A DNA stretch of 64,000 nucleotides. It comes from Pseudobdellovibrionaceae bacterium (GTDB taxonomy: Bacteria > Bdellovibrionota > Bdellovibrionia > Bdellovibrionales > UBA1609). Positions 17,227 through 25,634 of this stretch are shown here, piece after piece. The stretch is taken from positions 1 through 64,000 of the forward strand of contig JACKAN010000012.1 of NCBI GenBank assembly GCA_020635055.1. Direction: 5' to 3'. Numbering within the stretch: position 1 is the first letter of the stretch; each line of letters opens with the position of its first letter. Made by a program: the position numbers and the translations under genes. The notes under the pieces are model-generated. The model made no database searches, was not told the origin of the DNA, and worked only from the letters and a program-made list of their open reading frames with translations.

Positions 17227-17946
17227 CTATGTTCCCTTTTTGCGATCATAAGTATAGGCAATAATAACATTTATCTTTTCGCCTTCATCATTCAAAAGGT
17301 TTGATGGCCCTTTGTATTCTAATAACCGCCGATTATCGATATCATATTTGACATCTATATGAGGAGATATCAGGCGAAAAAACCAACTGTCAGCCTCGAT
17401 TCTTAAGGTTATAGTTCTATCTATTTCATTGTTATTGATAGGACGAATTCGAAAGTTATAGGTTTTTTGATTCATTGGAATTAAAAAATCTATTATTTCT
17501 TCTAAGTCATTTTGTTTTATATAATTTTCTAATTTACTTAGTATGTAATTATGAAGACCTTGTCCCGCGACTGTATTATTAGATACGGCAAACTCCTTTT
17601 GTATTTTTTTAGCTGTTTTACTTTCTTTAGCTGAGGCAATGACTTTTTTTTCGTTCCATTTTAGACTGTCCATACGATTATGTCTTTTATCTGTGAAGAC
17701 ATAATCTGGAAGGTTGGAACTTTTTGAAAAATCAGATTGTATGGATCCGAAAAACTTACCATCTGTTTTGTAGTATTCAGCTCTTAATGCTTTAAGTTTT
17801 CCATTTATATAATGACTTATATGTTTTTCTAAATAAACAATATCTCCATTTTTATTTTTTGCAGTTCCAAATGACTTTTCGATAAATTCATCGGAAAAAC
17901 AGCTGGAACCAAGTAAGAGCGTAAATGTAAATAAAGTAAATCTCAT
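17227..17946 (-). CDS. Exported protein of unknown function in stress operon
   Basis: 239 aa with an N-terminal signal peptide (about 1-17; a cysteine at residue 16 in G-S-S-C is not a convincing lipobox). The mature part is beta-rich and charged, with no transmembrane segment. I do not recognise the family. Its position as second gene of the divergent operon, 1 base from each neighbour, implies co-expression with the DUF1475, NTF2-like and SDR genes under the ECF sigma factor. A periplasmic or outer-membrane-associated role is inferred only. Confidence 0.8.
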   Translation of the reverse strand: MRFTLFTFTLLLGSSCFSDEFIEKSFGTAKNKNGDIVYLEKHISHYINGKLKALRAEYYKTDGKFFGSIQSDFSKSSNLPDYVFTDKRHNRMDSLKWNEKKVIASAKESKTAKKIQKEFAVSNNTVAGQGLHNYILSKLENYIKQNDLEEIIDFLIPMNQKTYNFRIRPINNNEIDRTITLRIEADSWFFRLISPHIDVKYDIDNRRLLEYKGPSNLLNDEGEKINVIIAYTYDRKKGT

Positions 17947-17947
17947 T

Positions 17948-18256
17948 TTAAAACTCCTTAAACTTTAGTTTTATGATTCTTATACGTGTTAGCAGGTATA
18001 TCAAAGCAATAACATTGCCTAATGTCATAAGTAGTACGACCCAAACTAAAGATTTTGAAATGGAGCCTTCTATTTTAAAGACAAATAAAGAGAATAATAC
18101 AAATCCTAGGTATAGGTCTATTAGCATTATTTTTCCCCAAGGCATTGAATAAATAAAAGCTGATTCTTGCCAGAAATCACCATAGACAATCGCCCAAATC
18201 AAAGCAGTAGAAAAGCCTATAATAGTGGATATAATTAAAAGGTATTGTTTTTTCAT
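17948..18256 (-). CDS. DUF1475-like small membrane protein
   Basis: 102 aa from the ATG at 18256, with three hydrophobic helices. The order A-I-V-Y-G-D-F-W-Q, then P-W-G-K-I-M-L-I-D-L-Y-L-G-F and V-L-L-M-T-L-G-N-V-I-A-L matches DUF1475 proteins. It is first in the divergent operon. The reading frame is open upstream to 18292, but the upstream stretch overlaps a candidate ECF promoter whose -10 (CGTA, 18269-18266) lies only about 10 bases before the ATG. There is no Shine-Dalgarno sequence, so the transcript may be nearly leaderless. Confidence 0.75.
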   Translation of the reverse strand: MKKQYLLIISTIIGFSTALIWAIVYGDFWQESAFIYSMPWGKIMLIDLYLGFVLFSLFVFKIEGSISKSLVWVVLLMTLGNVIALIYLLTRIRIIKLKFKEF

Positions 18257-18265
18257 CAAAACTAA

Positions 18266-18291
18266 TACGCACAAGATCACAAAAAAGATCA
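18266..18291 (-). promoter_or_regulatory. Candidate ECF (ChrR-type sigma) promoter for the divergent operon
   Basis: Minus strand: TGATC (18291-18287), 17 bases, CGTA (18269-18266). The same two elements at the same spacing stand before the sigma gene on the other strand. TGATC and CGTA correspond to the -35 and -10 elements reported for ECF11/RpoE-ChrR promoters. Another TGATC at 18279-18275 does not have a correctly spaced partner. Confidence 0.7.
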
Positions 18292-18375
18292 CTGAACATA
18301 TAATATAATACTAGAATTAAAAAAACACACGTAATTACATATATATAGAGTGAATAAAAAAAGTTTAAATAAAAG

Positions 18376-18401
18376 TGATCTAAATTCATAAATTATACGT
18401 A
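18376..18401 (+). promoter_or_regulatory. Candidate autoregulatory ECF promoter of the sigma gene
   Basis: Plus strand: TGATC (18376-18380), 17 bases, CGTA (18398-18401), about 54 bases upstream of the sigma ATG. It matches the divergent promoter in sequence and spacing, which suggests positive autoregulation of the sigma-anti-sigma operon, the usual arrangement in this group. Confidence 0.7.
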
Positions 18402-18454
18402 TTATTTCTAATAGAGTATCAAGTATACTCAAAGGAGACTTTATTAAGGGACTA

Positions 18455-19060
18455 ATGGCTGCTAATATAATGCCTTTAAATCTTTTTAAAGAAAGGCGAG
18501 TGTACTTAGTGGAAGATCACTCTTTTTTATTAAATAAAATTGCAACTGAGCAATGTGTGGATTCATTCAATATTATTTTTTTACATTACGCACCGAAAAT
18601 TTTTCGTTATGGTCTAGCAAATCATCTGACGGATTCACTAGCTAGCGATTTAGTTCAAGAAGTAATGACACTTATATGGACTAAGTCCAATTATTTTTCT
18701 GAGGAAAAGGGTGAAGTTTCTACTTGGATTTTCACTCTTGCAAGAAATCTTCGTTTTGATATTTTAAGAATAAAATCCCGTGAAAGTAAAATTCTTTCAG
18801 CTGAAGATATTTGGCCTCAAAATGCTACCACTGAATTTATTGATCTAGATGCTGATTTAGAAAAAATTAATTTTTACAATAACATTCGCCATTTCGTTGA
18901 ACAGCTTCCGACAAGTCAAAGAGATGTTGTTATAGAAGTGTATTTTTGCGGACTTACTCAGGAGCAGTATGCAGCTCAGAAAAAGATCCCTCTCGGAACT
19001 GTAAAATCACGAATTCGATTAGCAATCCGTAAGTTAAACAATTTGTTGGAGGCTAAATGA
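18455..19060 (+). CDS. ECF sigma factor, RpoE/ChrR-associated (ECF11-like)
   Basis: 201 aa. Region 2 (about 35-105; L-A-S-D-L-V-Q-E-V-M, then V-S-T-W-I-F-T-L-A-R-N) and region 4 (about 140-198; L-P-T-S-Q-R-D-V-V, then L-T-Q-E-Q-Y-A-A-Q-K, P-L-G-T-V-K-S-R-I-R) are intact. The next gene overlaps by 4 bases and is a cupin-type zinc anti-sigma factor, which defines the singlet-oxygen/organic-peroxide responsive group known from Rhodobacter and Caulobacter. An AAAGGAG lies 16 bases upstream and AAGGGA just 4 bases upstream of the ATG. Confidence 0.93.
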   Translation: MAANIMPLNLFKERRVYLVEDHSFLLNKIATEQCVDSFNIIFLHYAPKIFRYGLANHLTDSLASDLVQEVMTLIWTKSNYFSEEKGEVSTWIFTLARNLRFDILRIKSRESKILSAEDIWPQNATTEFIDLDADLEKINFYNNIRHFVEQLPTSQRDVVIEVYFCGLTQEQYAAQKKIPLGTVKSRIRLAIRKLNNLLEAK

Positions 19061-19749
19061 GCTCAAAACATCCTAATTTAAGGATATTAAAACAATTTGC
19101 CAATGGCGATCTTGATGAACATTTGTCTATTCTAATCTCGGCCCATAGAAGTGGTTGTAAAAAATGTTCAAAAATTGTGTCAGAATCAGAATCTAAAGCA
19201 TCTCTTATCTTTTTTAATGAAGTAGATAGTAGATTCAAGGATCTAAAAATTCCAGATTTTTCAGCTATTCAGGCTAAGATTTTAAACAAAAAATCTACAG
19301 TAAAAGAAGCATCTATATTACAGACTCATAAAGATAAACATTTAGTCTTCAAAAATAAGAACATTGATTTACCAGCCCCTTTGATCGCACTGAAAAAACT
19401 AATGGGGCCTTGGAAATCTATTAATAAGAATATCAGTTATTCCAAATTATCATCACAGAGCAGAGGGAATTTGTATTTTGTTTTTTTTGGACCAGGAGCA
19501 AAAATCCCTGAACATTCCCATGATGGCAATGAATATGCCTATGTGGTTGCTGGAAGCTTTAGAGATCAGGTTTCTGAGTATATTTCTGGTGACTTTGCGA
19601 GCTTTAACCACAAGGATTGTCATCACCCTTATACTGATGATCCTGATGGCTGTATGCTATTAGTTAACCTTAAAGGTCCGTTCTATTTTAAAGAAGGATT
19701 AGCCAGGTTGTTGAATCCGTTTAGACACTTCATTTTTAAATATTTTTAA
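19057..19749 (+). CDS. chrR: ChrR-like zinc anti-sigma factor with C-terminal cupin domain
   Basis: 230 aa. The N-terminal zinc anti-sigma domain shows H-R-S-G-C-K-K-C (about residues 30-37), where the histidine and two cysteines bind Zn. The C-terminal cupin (about 110-220) has P-E-H-S-H-D-G-N-E near residue 150 and a later H-H-P-Y, the expected metal ligands. In Rhodobacter this two-domain protein holds the sigma factor inactive until singlet oxygen acts on it. It overlaps the sigma gene by ATGA. Both domains look complete, so the control system appears functional even though its target operon is damaged. Confidence 0.9.
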   Translation: MSSKHPNLRILKQFANGDLDEHLSILISAHRSGCKKCSKIVSESESKASLIFFNEVDSRFKDLKIPDFSAIQAKILNKKSTVKEASILQTHKDKHLVFKNKNIDLPAPLIALKKLMGPWKSINKNISYSKLSSQSRGNLYFVFFGPGAKIPEHSHDGNEYAYVVAGSFRDQVSEYISGDFASFNHKDCHHPYTDDPDGCMLLVNLKGPFYFKEGLARLLNPFRHFIFKYF

Positions 19750-20031
19750 AATTATTTTTTAAAAAAATATATATTGGAATTCAATTTATGGATAAGAAGT
19801 ATAAAAAATTATTAGTTTAACAGAGAATTAAGACTTACTGGATACAAACCTTTAATCGAGGTGACAAGTAATTCAACTTTTTTAATGAAAATTATGAAGA
19901 TTGCGCGCAAGAATTTTAAATCAAGGTGTGGTGGGAAAATTGGTTGCCCGAATTATGCAATTGTTCATCATTTAGCTCTTCCAAAAATGGAGAGCGTACA
20001 TGTTCTTATTAAATTGTAAAAAGAGGTATTT

Positions 20032-20772
20032 ATGAAACATTTACATTATTTTTATTTTTTAACATGGCTTTTAGCTCCCAGCTTTGTTTATGCTGAAAAC
20101 AAATTTGAAGTATTTATTGAAATCGGAAGCGTTTGGCAAAACAGAAATGATATTCAAATTCCTCCCGATACAGGAACTCGATTTGATATAGACCAAATAG
20201 ATGAGGGCCCATTTTTTCACTATCGTATCGAAAGCCACTATAGATTCAATAAAAATCATGCACTAAGATTTGTTTATGCTCCTTTTTTTGTTGAGGTTAC
20301 AGGCCGAGCTGACAGAGATGTTTTTTTTAAGGATCAAAACTTTTCAAATTCTGAAGATTTAACTATAAATTACCAATTTAACTCTTACCGTTTGGGATAC
20401 ATTTATGGATTTCGAGGTTTTGACCGTGACCAAATAAATCTCGGGATTACTACCAAGATTAGAGATGCTAAAACTACTTTCAGTCAATCAGGAAGGAGCA
20501 GTAGTTATGATAATGTAGGATTTGTACCATTGTTGTATTTCGAATATCAAAAAGCATTAAATTCCAATTGGAATTTAAATTTTACAGTGGATGGGGCTGC
20601 GGCCTCACAGGGTCGAGCAATTGATGCCGCATTAAAAGCTAGATATTTAATTGTGGAGGGCCTGAGTCTTGGCATCGGTTTACGCAGTCTTGAGGGAGGG
20701 GCTGAAAATAAAAAAGTTTTTACATTTTCATGGTTTAATTATGCATTGCTAGATTTAAAAGCCAGTTTTTGA
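20032..20772 (+). CDS. Predicted outer-membrane beta-barrel protein
   Basis: 246 aa with a signal peptide ending near V-Y-A (residue 21) and alternating hydrophobic/polar strands through to a C-terminal D-L-K-A-S-F; terminal phenylalanine is typical of barrel proteins recognised by BamA. A ribosome site (AGAGG) precedes the ATG. The 282 bases upstream contain no recognisable gene and no clear TGATC-N17-CGTA promoter. Function unknown. It stands between the ChrR locus and the dps/peroxiredoxin ruins. Confidence 0.8.
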   Translation: MKHLHYFYFLTWLLAPSFVYAENKFEVFIEIGSVWQNRNDIQIPPDTGTRFDIDQIDEGPFFHYRIESHYRFNKNHALRFVYAPFFVEVTGRADRDVFFKDQNFSNSEDLTINYQFNSYRLGYIYGFRGFDRDQINLGITTKIRDAKTTFSQSGRSSSYDNVGFVPLLYFEYQKALNSNWNLNFTVDGAAASQGRAIDAALKARYLIVEGLSLGIGLRSLEGGAENKKVFTFSWFNYALLDLKASF

Positions 20773-20828
20773 AAAGAGATTCTCTAAAGGTGCCAATTCC
20801 AAATGATACATATTTTTCAAAACTCTAG

Positions 20829-21331
20829 TCAGTCTTCAAGTAGACGCCTTATCATCCAAGCATTTTTTTCATGATATTGAATTCTTTGAGTCAACAAATC
20901 AGCTGTCATCTCATTTTCGCACTTACTACTTTGGGAAACAAGGACCGGACTGTCTTGATAATAATTTCCTGTCCATGGACTAAGCTTGAAATCATTTCCC
21001 GAGAAGAAGGACATCCAACTACTTCTTCAAGGCTAATTAATTTTAAAAATTCTTTAAAATAACCAGGAGCTCACTCTCCTAAGGATAGAATGTGTTCAGC
21101 TATTTCATTTACTGCAATTGCCAAACTATTATATTGTGTTTCAAGCATTATATGCAATGTTTCAAAAATTGGTCCAGTAATGTTCTAATGATAATTATGT
21201 GTCTTTAAATTTAGTGTGTAAGAATCTGCAAGTAGTTTTTAAAGTCTTTTAACAATATCTTTTCTCATGTTTTCAGCAATACCATTATCCTTTTTAGTAT
21301 CTGTCTCCAAAGCTATTTTATCTATTTTCAT
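20829..21331 (-). pseudogene. dps pseudogene (DNA-binding ferritin-like protein)
   Basis: The minus strand from the ATG at 21331 translates as a Dps protein broken by stops. Recognisable pieces are L-A-D-S-Y-T-L-N-L-K-T-H-N-Y-H, I-T-G-P-I-F-E-T-L-H, Y-N-S-L-A-I-A-V-N-E-I-A-E-H, and after a frameshift T-A-D-L-L-T-Q-R-I-Q-Y-H-E-K-N-A-W-M-I-R-R. These are the Dps ferroxidase helices. In-frame TAA, TAG (where the family has Trp in H-N-F-H-W-N) and TGA interrupt it, and a one-base shift lies near 20910-20925. The span of 503 nt is close to the normal 160-codon gene, so decay is recent in outline. The product would have protected DNA from peroxide and iron. Confidence 0.88.
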
Positions 21332-21334
21332 TTC

Positions 21335-21476
21335 TTATCTAAAGAGATTTTTAGTTTCAATTATAAACAGCGATTTAATCGGTACTCTATTTTTATTTAG
21401 AACTTTGTATGCTTTTGCAATATCTTTGTTTAGATCTGACAATATTAGAAAATTGTCACCAATTTGGCTTTCATCT
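21335..21476 (-). pseudogene. Peroxiredoxin (AhpC/Prx) remnant
   Basis: Just upstream of the dps ruin on the same strand, the translation reads F-L-I-L-S-D-L-N-K-D-I-A-K-A-Y-K-V-L, then L-F-I-I-E-T-K-N-L-F-R before a stop. This is the central peroxiredoxin segment (family pattern S-D-x-N-x-x-I-A-K-A-Y-G-V-L and F-I-I-D). The catalytic-cysteine half is not recognisable upstream, where frames are closed. It is a fragment only; the exact peroxiredoxin subfamily cannot be told. Confidence 0.7.
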
Positions 21477-21594
21477 TTTTATACATATTGAGTCCAAGAT
21501 AATTAATTGCATGAATGATAAATTCATAGAGACTTTCTAGATATTTAATTTAAGCACTAATAGATTTTAATCCTCATGATTTCTTCTATTAAAC

Positions 21595-22512
21595 TTAGTT
21601 TGACTCTAGTAACTCTCCATTGCTGCGCTCGCCGCCCTGAGCACCACTGAAATTTGTAAAATGAATTTCTATTTTCTCACCAATTCTCCAAGGGATTGTT
21701 TCGTTAGGATTGGCCTTCAATTCAAGTATTTCTTTAGAATAACCGTCCATATATTCTACAGAAATATTTTGACTGTCGACATGGACAACCTCACCCATAT
21801 GGGCGTGGGTTTGAGTTCCCCACCAAATGACTCCTGCCGCCCCAACTGCTAATGCCGCAGATACAGCCGCTTTTAGTGGTTTAGGTATAGATTCCAGGAA
21901 AGTTCTGTCAGACTCTCCTTTGGGTTTTATTGCAATTTTAGATTTACTTGAGGCAGGCCTATTCTTATCTCCAGAATAATTTGGACTAAGGGGGTTGGAA
22001 TTTCTTATTGGTACTTGAATATCTCCTTCAGAAGAAAACTCTGTGGGGCGCTCCCCACCTTCAGAGGGGTTAACTTTACGCCCGGCATCTCCCACTCTTT
22101 TTACCTTGTTTAAATCGGCTACGGCCCCACATCCTGGACACTCAGTCACGTCTATAAAATTAGTGGATGTACAAAAAGGACAACTCCAAAGATTGCCTTC
22201 ACTGCCATCTTTTATTTGAATGGGGGCGTTGGCAAGGACATAAGTTTTACCGTCCCGAACGATATGATGTGGTGGAATAAACTCTTCATTTGTGTGCGAG
22301 TTACCACAGTGATAACAATCTTGTCTGCCAGTCTGTCTTTTTTTTGCACTAGTTTCACTCTTACATGAGTTGCATTTGTAGGTACCCCAAACTTTCTCGC
22401 TGGGGTCTAAAAGTCTATAACAAGGGATAGAATTCTCGTTGGCCCAAGTGTTTTGTTGAATAATTCCGGTGAAAGCGAAAAATAGTAATAGGATAATATT
22501 TAATAATTTCAT
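21595..22512 (-). CDS. Secreted zinc-ribbon-rich protein with internal hydrophobic segment
   Basis: 305 aa. Signal peptide about 1-24, then several C-x2-C knuckles between residues 45 and 135 (C-N-S-C, C-Y-H-C, C-P-F-C, C-P-G-C), a pattern of RanBP2/rubredoxin-like zinc ribbons. A Ser/Pro/Gly-rich linker follows, then a hydrophobic helix (about 215-232) and a small C-terminal domain. ATGA overlap with the upstream 1041-aa gene and a TAGGAGT ribosome site show coupling. I do not recognise the family; zinc ribbons behind a signal peptide are unusual. Confidence 0.8.
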   Translation of the reverse strand: MKLLNIILLLFFAFTGIIQQNTWANENSIPCYRLLDPSEKVWGTYKCNSCKSETSAKKRQTGRQDCYHCGNSHTNEEFIPPHHIVRDGKTYVLANAPIQIKDGSEGNLWSCPFCTSTNFIDVTECPGCGAVADLNKVKRVGDAGRKVNPSEGGERPTEFSSEGDIQVPIRNSNPLSPNYSGDKNRPASSKSKIAIKPKGESDRTFLESIPKPLKAAVSAALAVGAAGVIWWGTQTHAHMGEVVHVDSQNISVEYMDGYSKEILELKANPNETIPWRIGEKIEIHFTNFSGAQGGERSNGELLESN

Positions 22513-25500
22513 TTTCGACTCCTACTGTAACTTCTTGCACGTGTCACGTGTTCAGAACTATTCAATCTATTAATTGCGGGAAGTATTAACTGTCTTCTTA
22601 TGTTTTCACGAAGATCCAAGTCAACCAGTTTGTCTTTTCTCTTATCCAATTGAGAATCCAATACTTTTATTTCAGTTTTAATTTCTCTTTTGTAATCAAA
22701 GGCAAATATACTTTTAGCTGAATCTATAACCTTATTTAACTCTTCCAATTTAGTTTTCATGAAGTTATTTCTACCAAAGATTAGTCCACCTTTAAGAGTT
22801 TCAATATAAAATTGAGTGGCAGCTAATATTTTAACTAATGAAATAGCTGTCGGATCATTTTGTGATAAATTTTTATATTTGTTACTTTTAATTTCAGACA
22901 TTAATAAATCAAGTGCCATATTCATTTTATTATCAGTGTTAATGGTAGCAGTAACTTCTTCAAGATCTATATCAGAAACGATATCATGTATAATAGAATC
23001 CGAAACCATTTTAATTATATCAGATGAAGGCTGGGTTTTGTTTAGTTGAGATAATACTTTTAGTTTTGTTTTTGTGCCCATACTTAAAAGTAAGGCTCTA
23101 ATATTTTCTTCGCCTTCGATATATACCGATTTATGCAACTCAGAATCTTCTATATTTAAACTGCTAACAACACCATCATAGGGGGAAAGGCTTTTCTTGA
23201 TTTCAATATATCCCAGTTTGTCGGCGCCATTTGATTTTCTGATTGGGCTGACCATATAACCTTCATTAGGTTGGGATTTCTGTGTTTGTTTAATTAACTT
23301 TTCAGCCATTCGCAAAATTGCATCATTTTCGTTTTCCCCCCATTTTTTTACTTTTCCGTCTACAATATAAACACCCTCTTCTTTTATAGCTTCCACATCG
23401 CTGATGTTGGGCAGTGAGTTTTCAAATCTTTGAGGCTTATTAGGAAGAATTAAGTTTCGTACTAAAGCCTGAGAATCTTTGATGTCCCCACCTAAGAGTA
23501 AAAAATTAATCCCTGCATTTTTCAAAGACGAAATAAATTCAGCTTTTGCAATTAAATCTGCACTTCTTTTATGAATATCATTAGATTTGTAATTTAATAT
23601 TACTACAGTTTTATTTCTATAGTTTTCCATTAAAGTTGAATTTGAGTCTTTAATCATTTTAGTCAGAGCAAAGAATCCGTTAAAATTGACGTCCCAAACA
23701 TCAACAATTAAACCCAGTTGATCCATTACTTTCATCCAACTGACAAATTCTTCTCTTTCAGTAGCTGAATTAGTTACTAAAAGTAAATCCGAATTTGGAT
23801 TATTTTTGTAAAACTGTGAAACCTTAAATGTGTATTTGTTTAATTGAATAGTATTAGTATCAGAACTCGTTTGAGATTTCGAAATTTCTAGACCATTTTG
23901 AATGTCCACAGTTGTGTAAGGAGCGAGAGCGTCAGAGAATTTTAGCTGACCACTTATAAGCATTTCTTGCCCTGGTTTAAGTTCTAATATTTCTTCAGTA
24001 AACTTTTGAGTGAGAGAAGTCTCTTCCGAATTTTTAATAAATCGTACTTTTTCAAGCTTTTGTGCATTAGAATTTAAACTGTGATTTTCTGATTGCATTA
24101 GAGTAGTTACTATTTTCCGCATTAATTCGCTATTTCCACCAAAAGATTTTTTGGAGATATTTTTAACTTTCCAACTCACAGTTATAGTTTCCCCAGAGCC
24201 CACCATTTTTTGGGCAACAATGGGAGTGATTTCTATTGGATAAGTAATTGAAATAGTTTTGGGAAGTTTAAAATCACCAAAAACTTGGTCAATACGAGTG
24301 AGCTTTGAGATGGGTGTAATGCTGTCTTTGATTACTAATCTTTCGTTTTGTCCTATGACGTTTGTATCTTTGATTTTAAATTCAATGGCTTGGTTGACTT
24401 GATAAGATTGCCCAGCTTGGAGTCTTGGGATTTCAATCTGAATAGGGTTAGCTGCAAACCAATCTGTGTTTTGTAGAAAAACAAGAGCTTTGGCCTTACC
24501 ATATGGAGTTGGCATGCCCCCAGTGTTTTTTACAATCATATTGCTTACGCTAACTTTTTCACCAGGTTCGAAAATGCCATTATTATTTTCGTCAATCAAA
24601 TCGTAACTGATTAGTGACAAGGAAAACACCTTCGCGTATCTTTCTATAGACCCATTTTGGTAGCTAACTAGCACTTCATATTTTCCTGAGGGACCTTTAG
24701 CACCACGTTGTATATTTCCGCGTCCAGGGCTACCACTTGGACCATCATGTCCATCACTTCCACCACTATTATAATGACTATCGTAAGTATAAGTGGGAGT
24801 ACAATGTACAGGAGTGGTTGTACAAGTTTGTGAAGTGGATGAGTATGAACCATCACCATTGCTAACTAAACCACCACCAGAGCAAACTTGATCACCTCCT
24901 GAGCAGCTTTCCCCGATCTGCCTACGTGTTGTCCAAGAATGTGAGTCGCCTCCACGGCCTTTATTTCCACCCTGTCCTGGTTGACCATTTTTCCCAGGAT
25001 CTCCTCCGTCGCCTCCTTCAATATCAATTTTAAAAAGCATAGCTAAGTGCATGTCATTTTCATTTAATCGGATAGTTACAATTCCACCTTGTCCGCCCAT
25101 AGAGCCAGTGGTTCCGTCGCCACCATTCCCACCACGGCAGCCGTCAGTTCCATTAGAGCCTTTACTGCTTTTATCAGCATCACGGCCGTTGCGTCCATTA
25201 CATCCACCTTGGCCATCGCCACCCCAACCACCATTACCACCACGTCCGCCTCTCGCATTAAATAAAAGATAATTGTTCTTAGAGTAATCAACTGTTATAT
25301 TAGTATTGCTACCGTTAACTGTACCAATCACACCAATCTTTACACTTTGTGATGAATTTCCATTAATCATGCTTTTAAGTTGATCTGTACTTAAAATATC
25401 TTCTAATGTGACGTCAATGGCTCCGGCTTTTCCACCAGGTGTAGAAGCACTTGCGTGATCACCGTTTCGTCCTTCACCGCTGGACGAGCCAGGAGAAGTG

Positions 25501-25634
25501 CTGTAACCATTGGCATGGGAACCATTTTGTCCTGAACGACCCTCTGCATTTAAATTTATTAAAATCTGAGCATTAGATAATGAAGAAACAGATAAGATAA
25601 GTGATATCGCGGCCATAACAGATTTATTGCTCAT
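22509..25634 (-). CDS. Large secreted Gly-rich protein (collagen-like loops plus beta domains and coiled tail)
   Basis: 1041 aa. Signal peptide 1-22. Residues about 30-320 contain glycine-rich G-x-G and G-G-x-G-G stretches, some with Cys, interspersed with short beta segments. From about 345 there is a domain with N-N-N-G-I-F-E-P-G-E (a CARDB-like opening) and a second Ig-like domain near 480-590; an alpha/beta stretch lies near 610-760, and the C-terminal 250 residues are helical with charged coiled-coil character. No membrane anchor beyond the signal. It forms an operon with the zinc-ribbon gene. Family not identified; a surface or periplasmic structural role is inferred. Confidence 0.82.
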   Translation of the reverse strand: MSNKSVMAAISLILSVSSLSNAQILINLNAEGRSGQNGSHANGYSTSPGSSSGEGRNGDHASASTPGGKAGAIDVTLEDILSTDQLKSMINGNSSQSVKIGVIGTVNGSNTNITVDYSKNNYLLFNARGGRGGNGGWGGDGQGGCNGRNGRDADKSSKGSNGTDGCRGGNGGDGTTGSMGGQGGIVTIRLNENDMHLAMLFKIDIEGGDGGDPGKNGQPGQGGNKGRGGDSHSWTTRRQIGESCSGGDQVCSGGGLVSNGDGSYSSTSQTCTTTPVHCTPTYTYDSHYNSGGSDGHDGPSGSPGRGNIQRGAKGPSGKYEVLVSYQNGSIERYAKVFSLSLISYDLIDENNNGIFEPGEKVSVSNMIVKNTGGMPTPYGKAKALVFLQNTDWFAANPIQIEIPRLQAGQSYQVNQAIEFKIKDTNVIGQNERLVIKDSITPISKLTRIDQVFGDFKLPKTISITYPIEITPIVAQKMVGSGETITVSWKVKNISKKSFGGNSELMRKIVTTLMQSENHSLNSNAQKLEKVRFIKNSEETSLTQKFTEEILELKPGQEMLISGQLKFSDALAPYTTVDIQNGLEISKSQTSSDTNTIQLNKYTFKVSQFYKNNPNSDLLLVTNSATEREEFVSWMKVMDQLGLIVDVWDVNFNGFFALTKMIKDSNSTLMENYRNKTVVILNYKSNDIHKRSADLIAKAEFISSLKNAGINFLLLGGDIKDSQALVRNLILPNKPQRFENSLPNISDVEAIKEEGVYIVDGKVKKWGENENDAILRMAEKLIKQTQKSQPNEGYMVSPIRKSNGADKLGYIEIKKSLSPYDGVVSSLNIEDSELHKSVYIEGEENIRALLLSMGTKTKLKVLSQLNKTQPSSDIIKMVSDSIIHDIVSDIDLEEVTATINTDNKMNMALDLLMSEIKSNKYKNLSQNDPTAISLVKILAATQFYIETLKGGLIFGRNNFMKTKLEELNKVIDSAKSIFAFDYKREIKTEIKVLDSQLDKRKDKLVDLDLRENIRRQLILPAINRLNSSEHVTRARSYSRSRK

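Noticed and set aside
20785..20806. TCTAAAGGTGCCAATTCC as a degenerate REP half
   Set aside because: Resembles the mtaB-end junction of copy 1 for about 12 bases but has no ACGTT core or second arm; chance similarity cannot be excluded.
20871..21491. Small plus-strand open frames in the gap after the beta-barrel gene
   Set aside because: They lie antisense to the dps and peroxiredoxin ruins, which have clear family matches on the minus strand.
25051..25272. Plus-strand proline-rich frame
   Set aside because: Antisense shadow of glycine codons in the 1041-aa gene.
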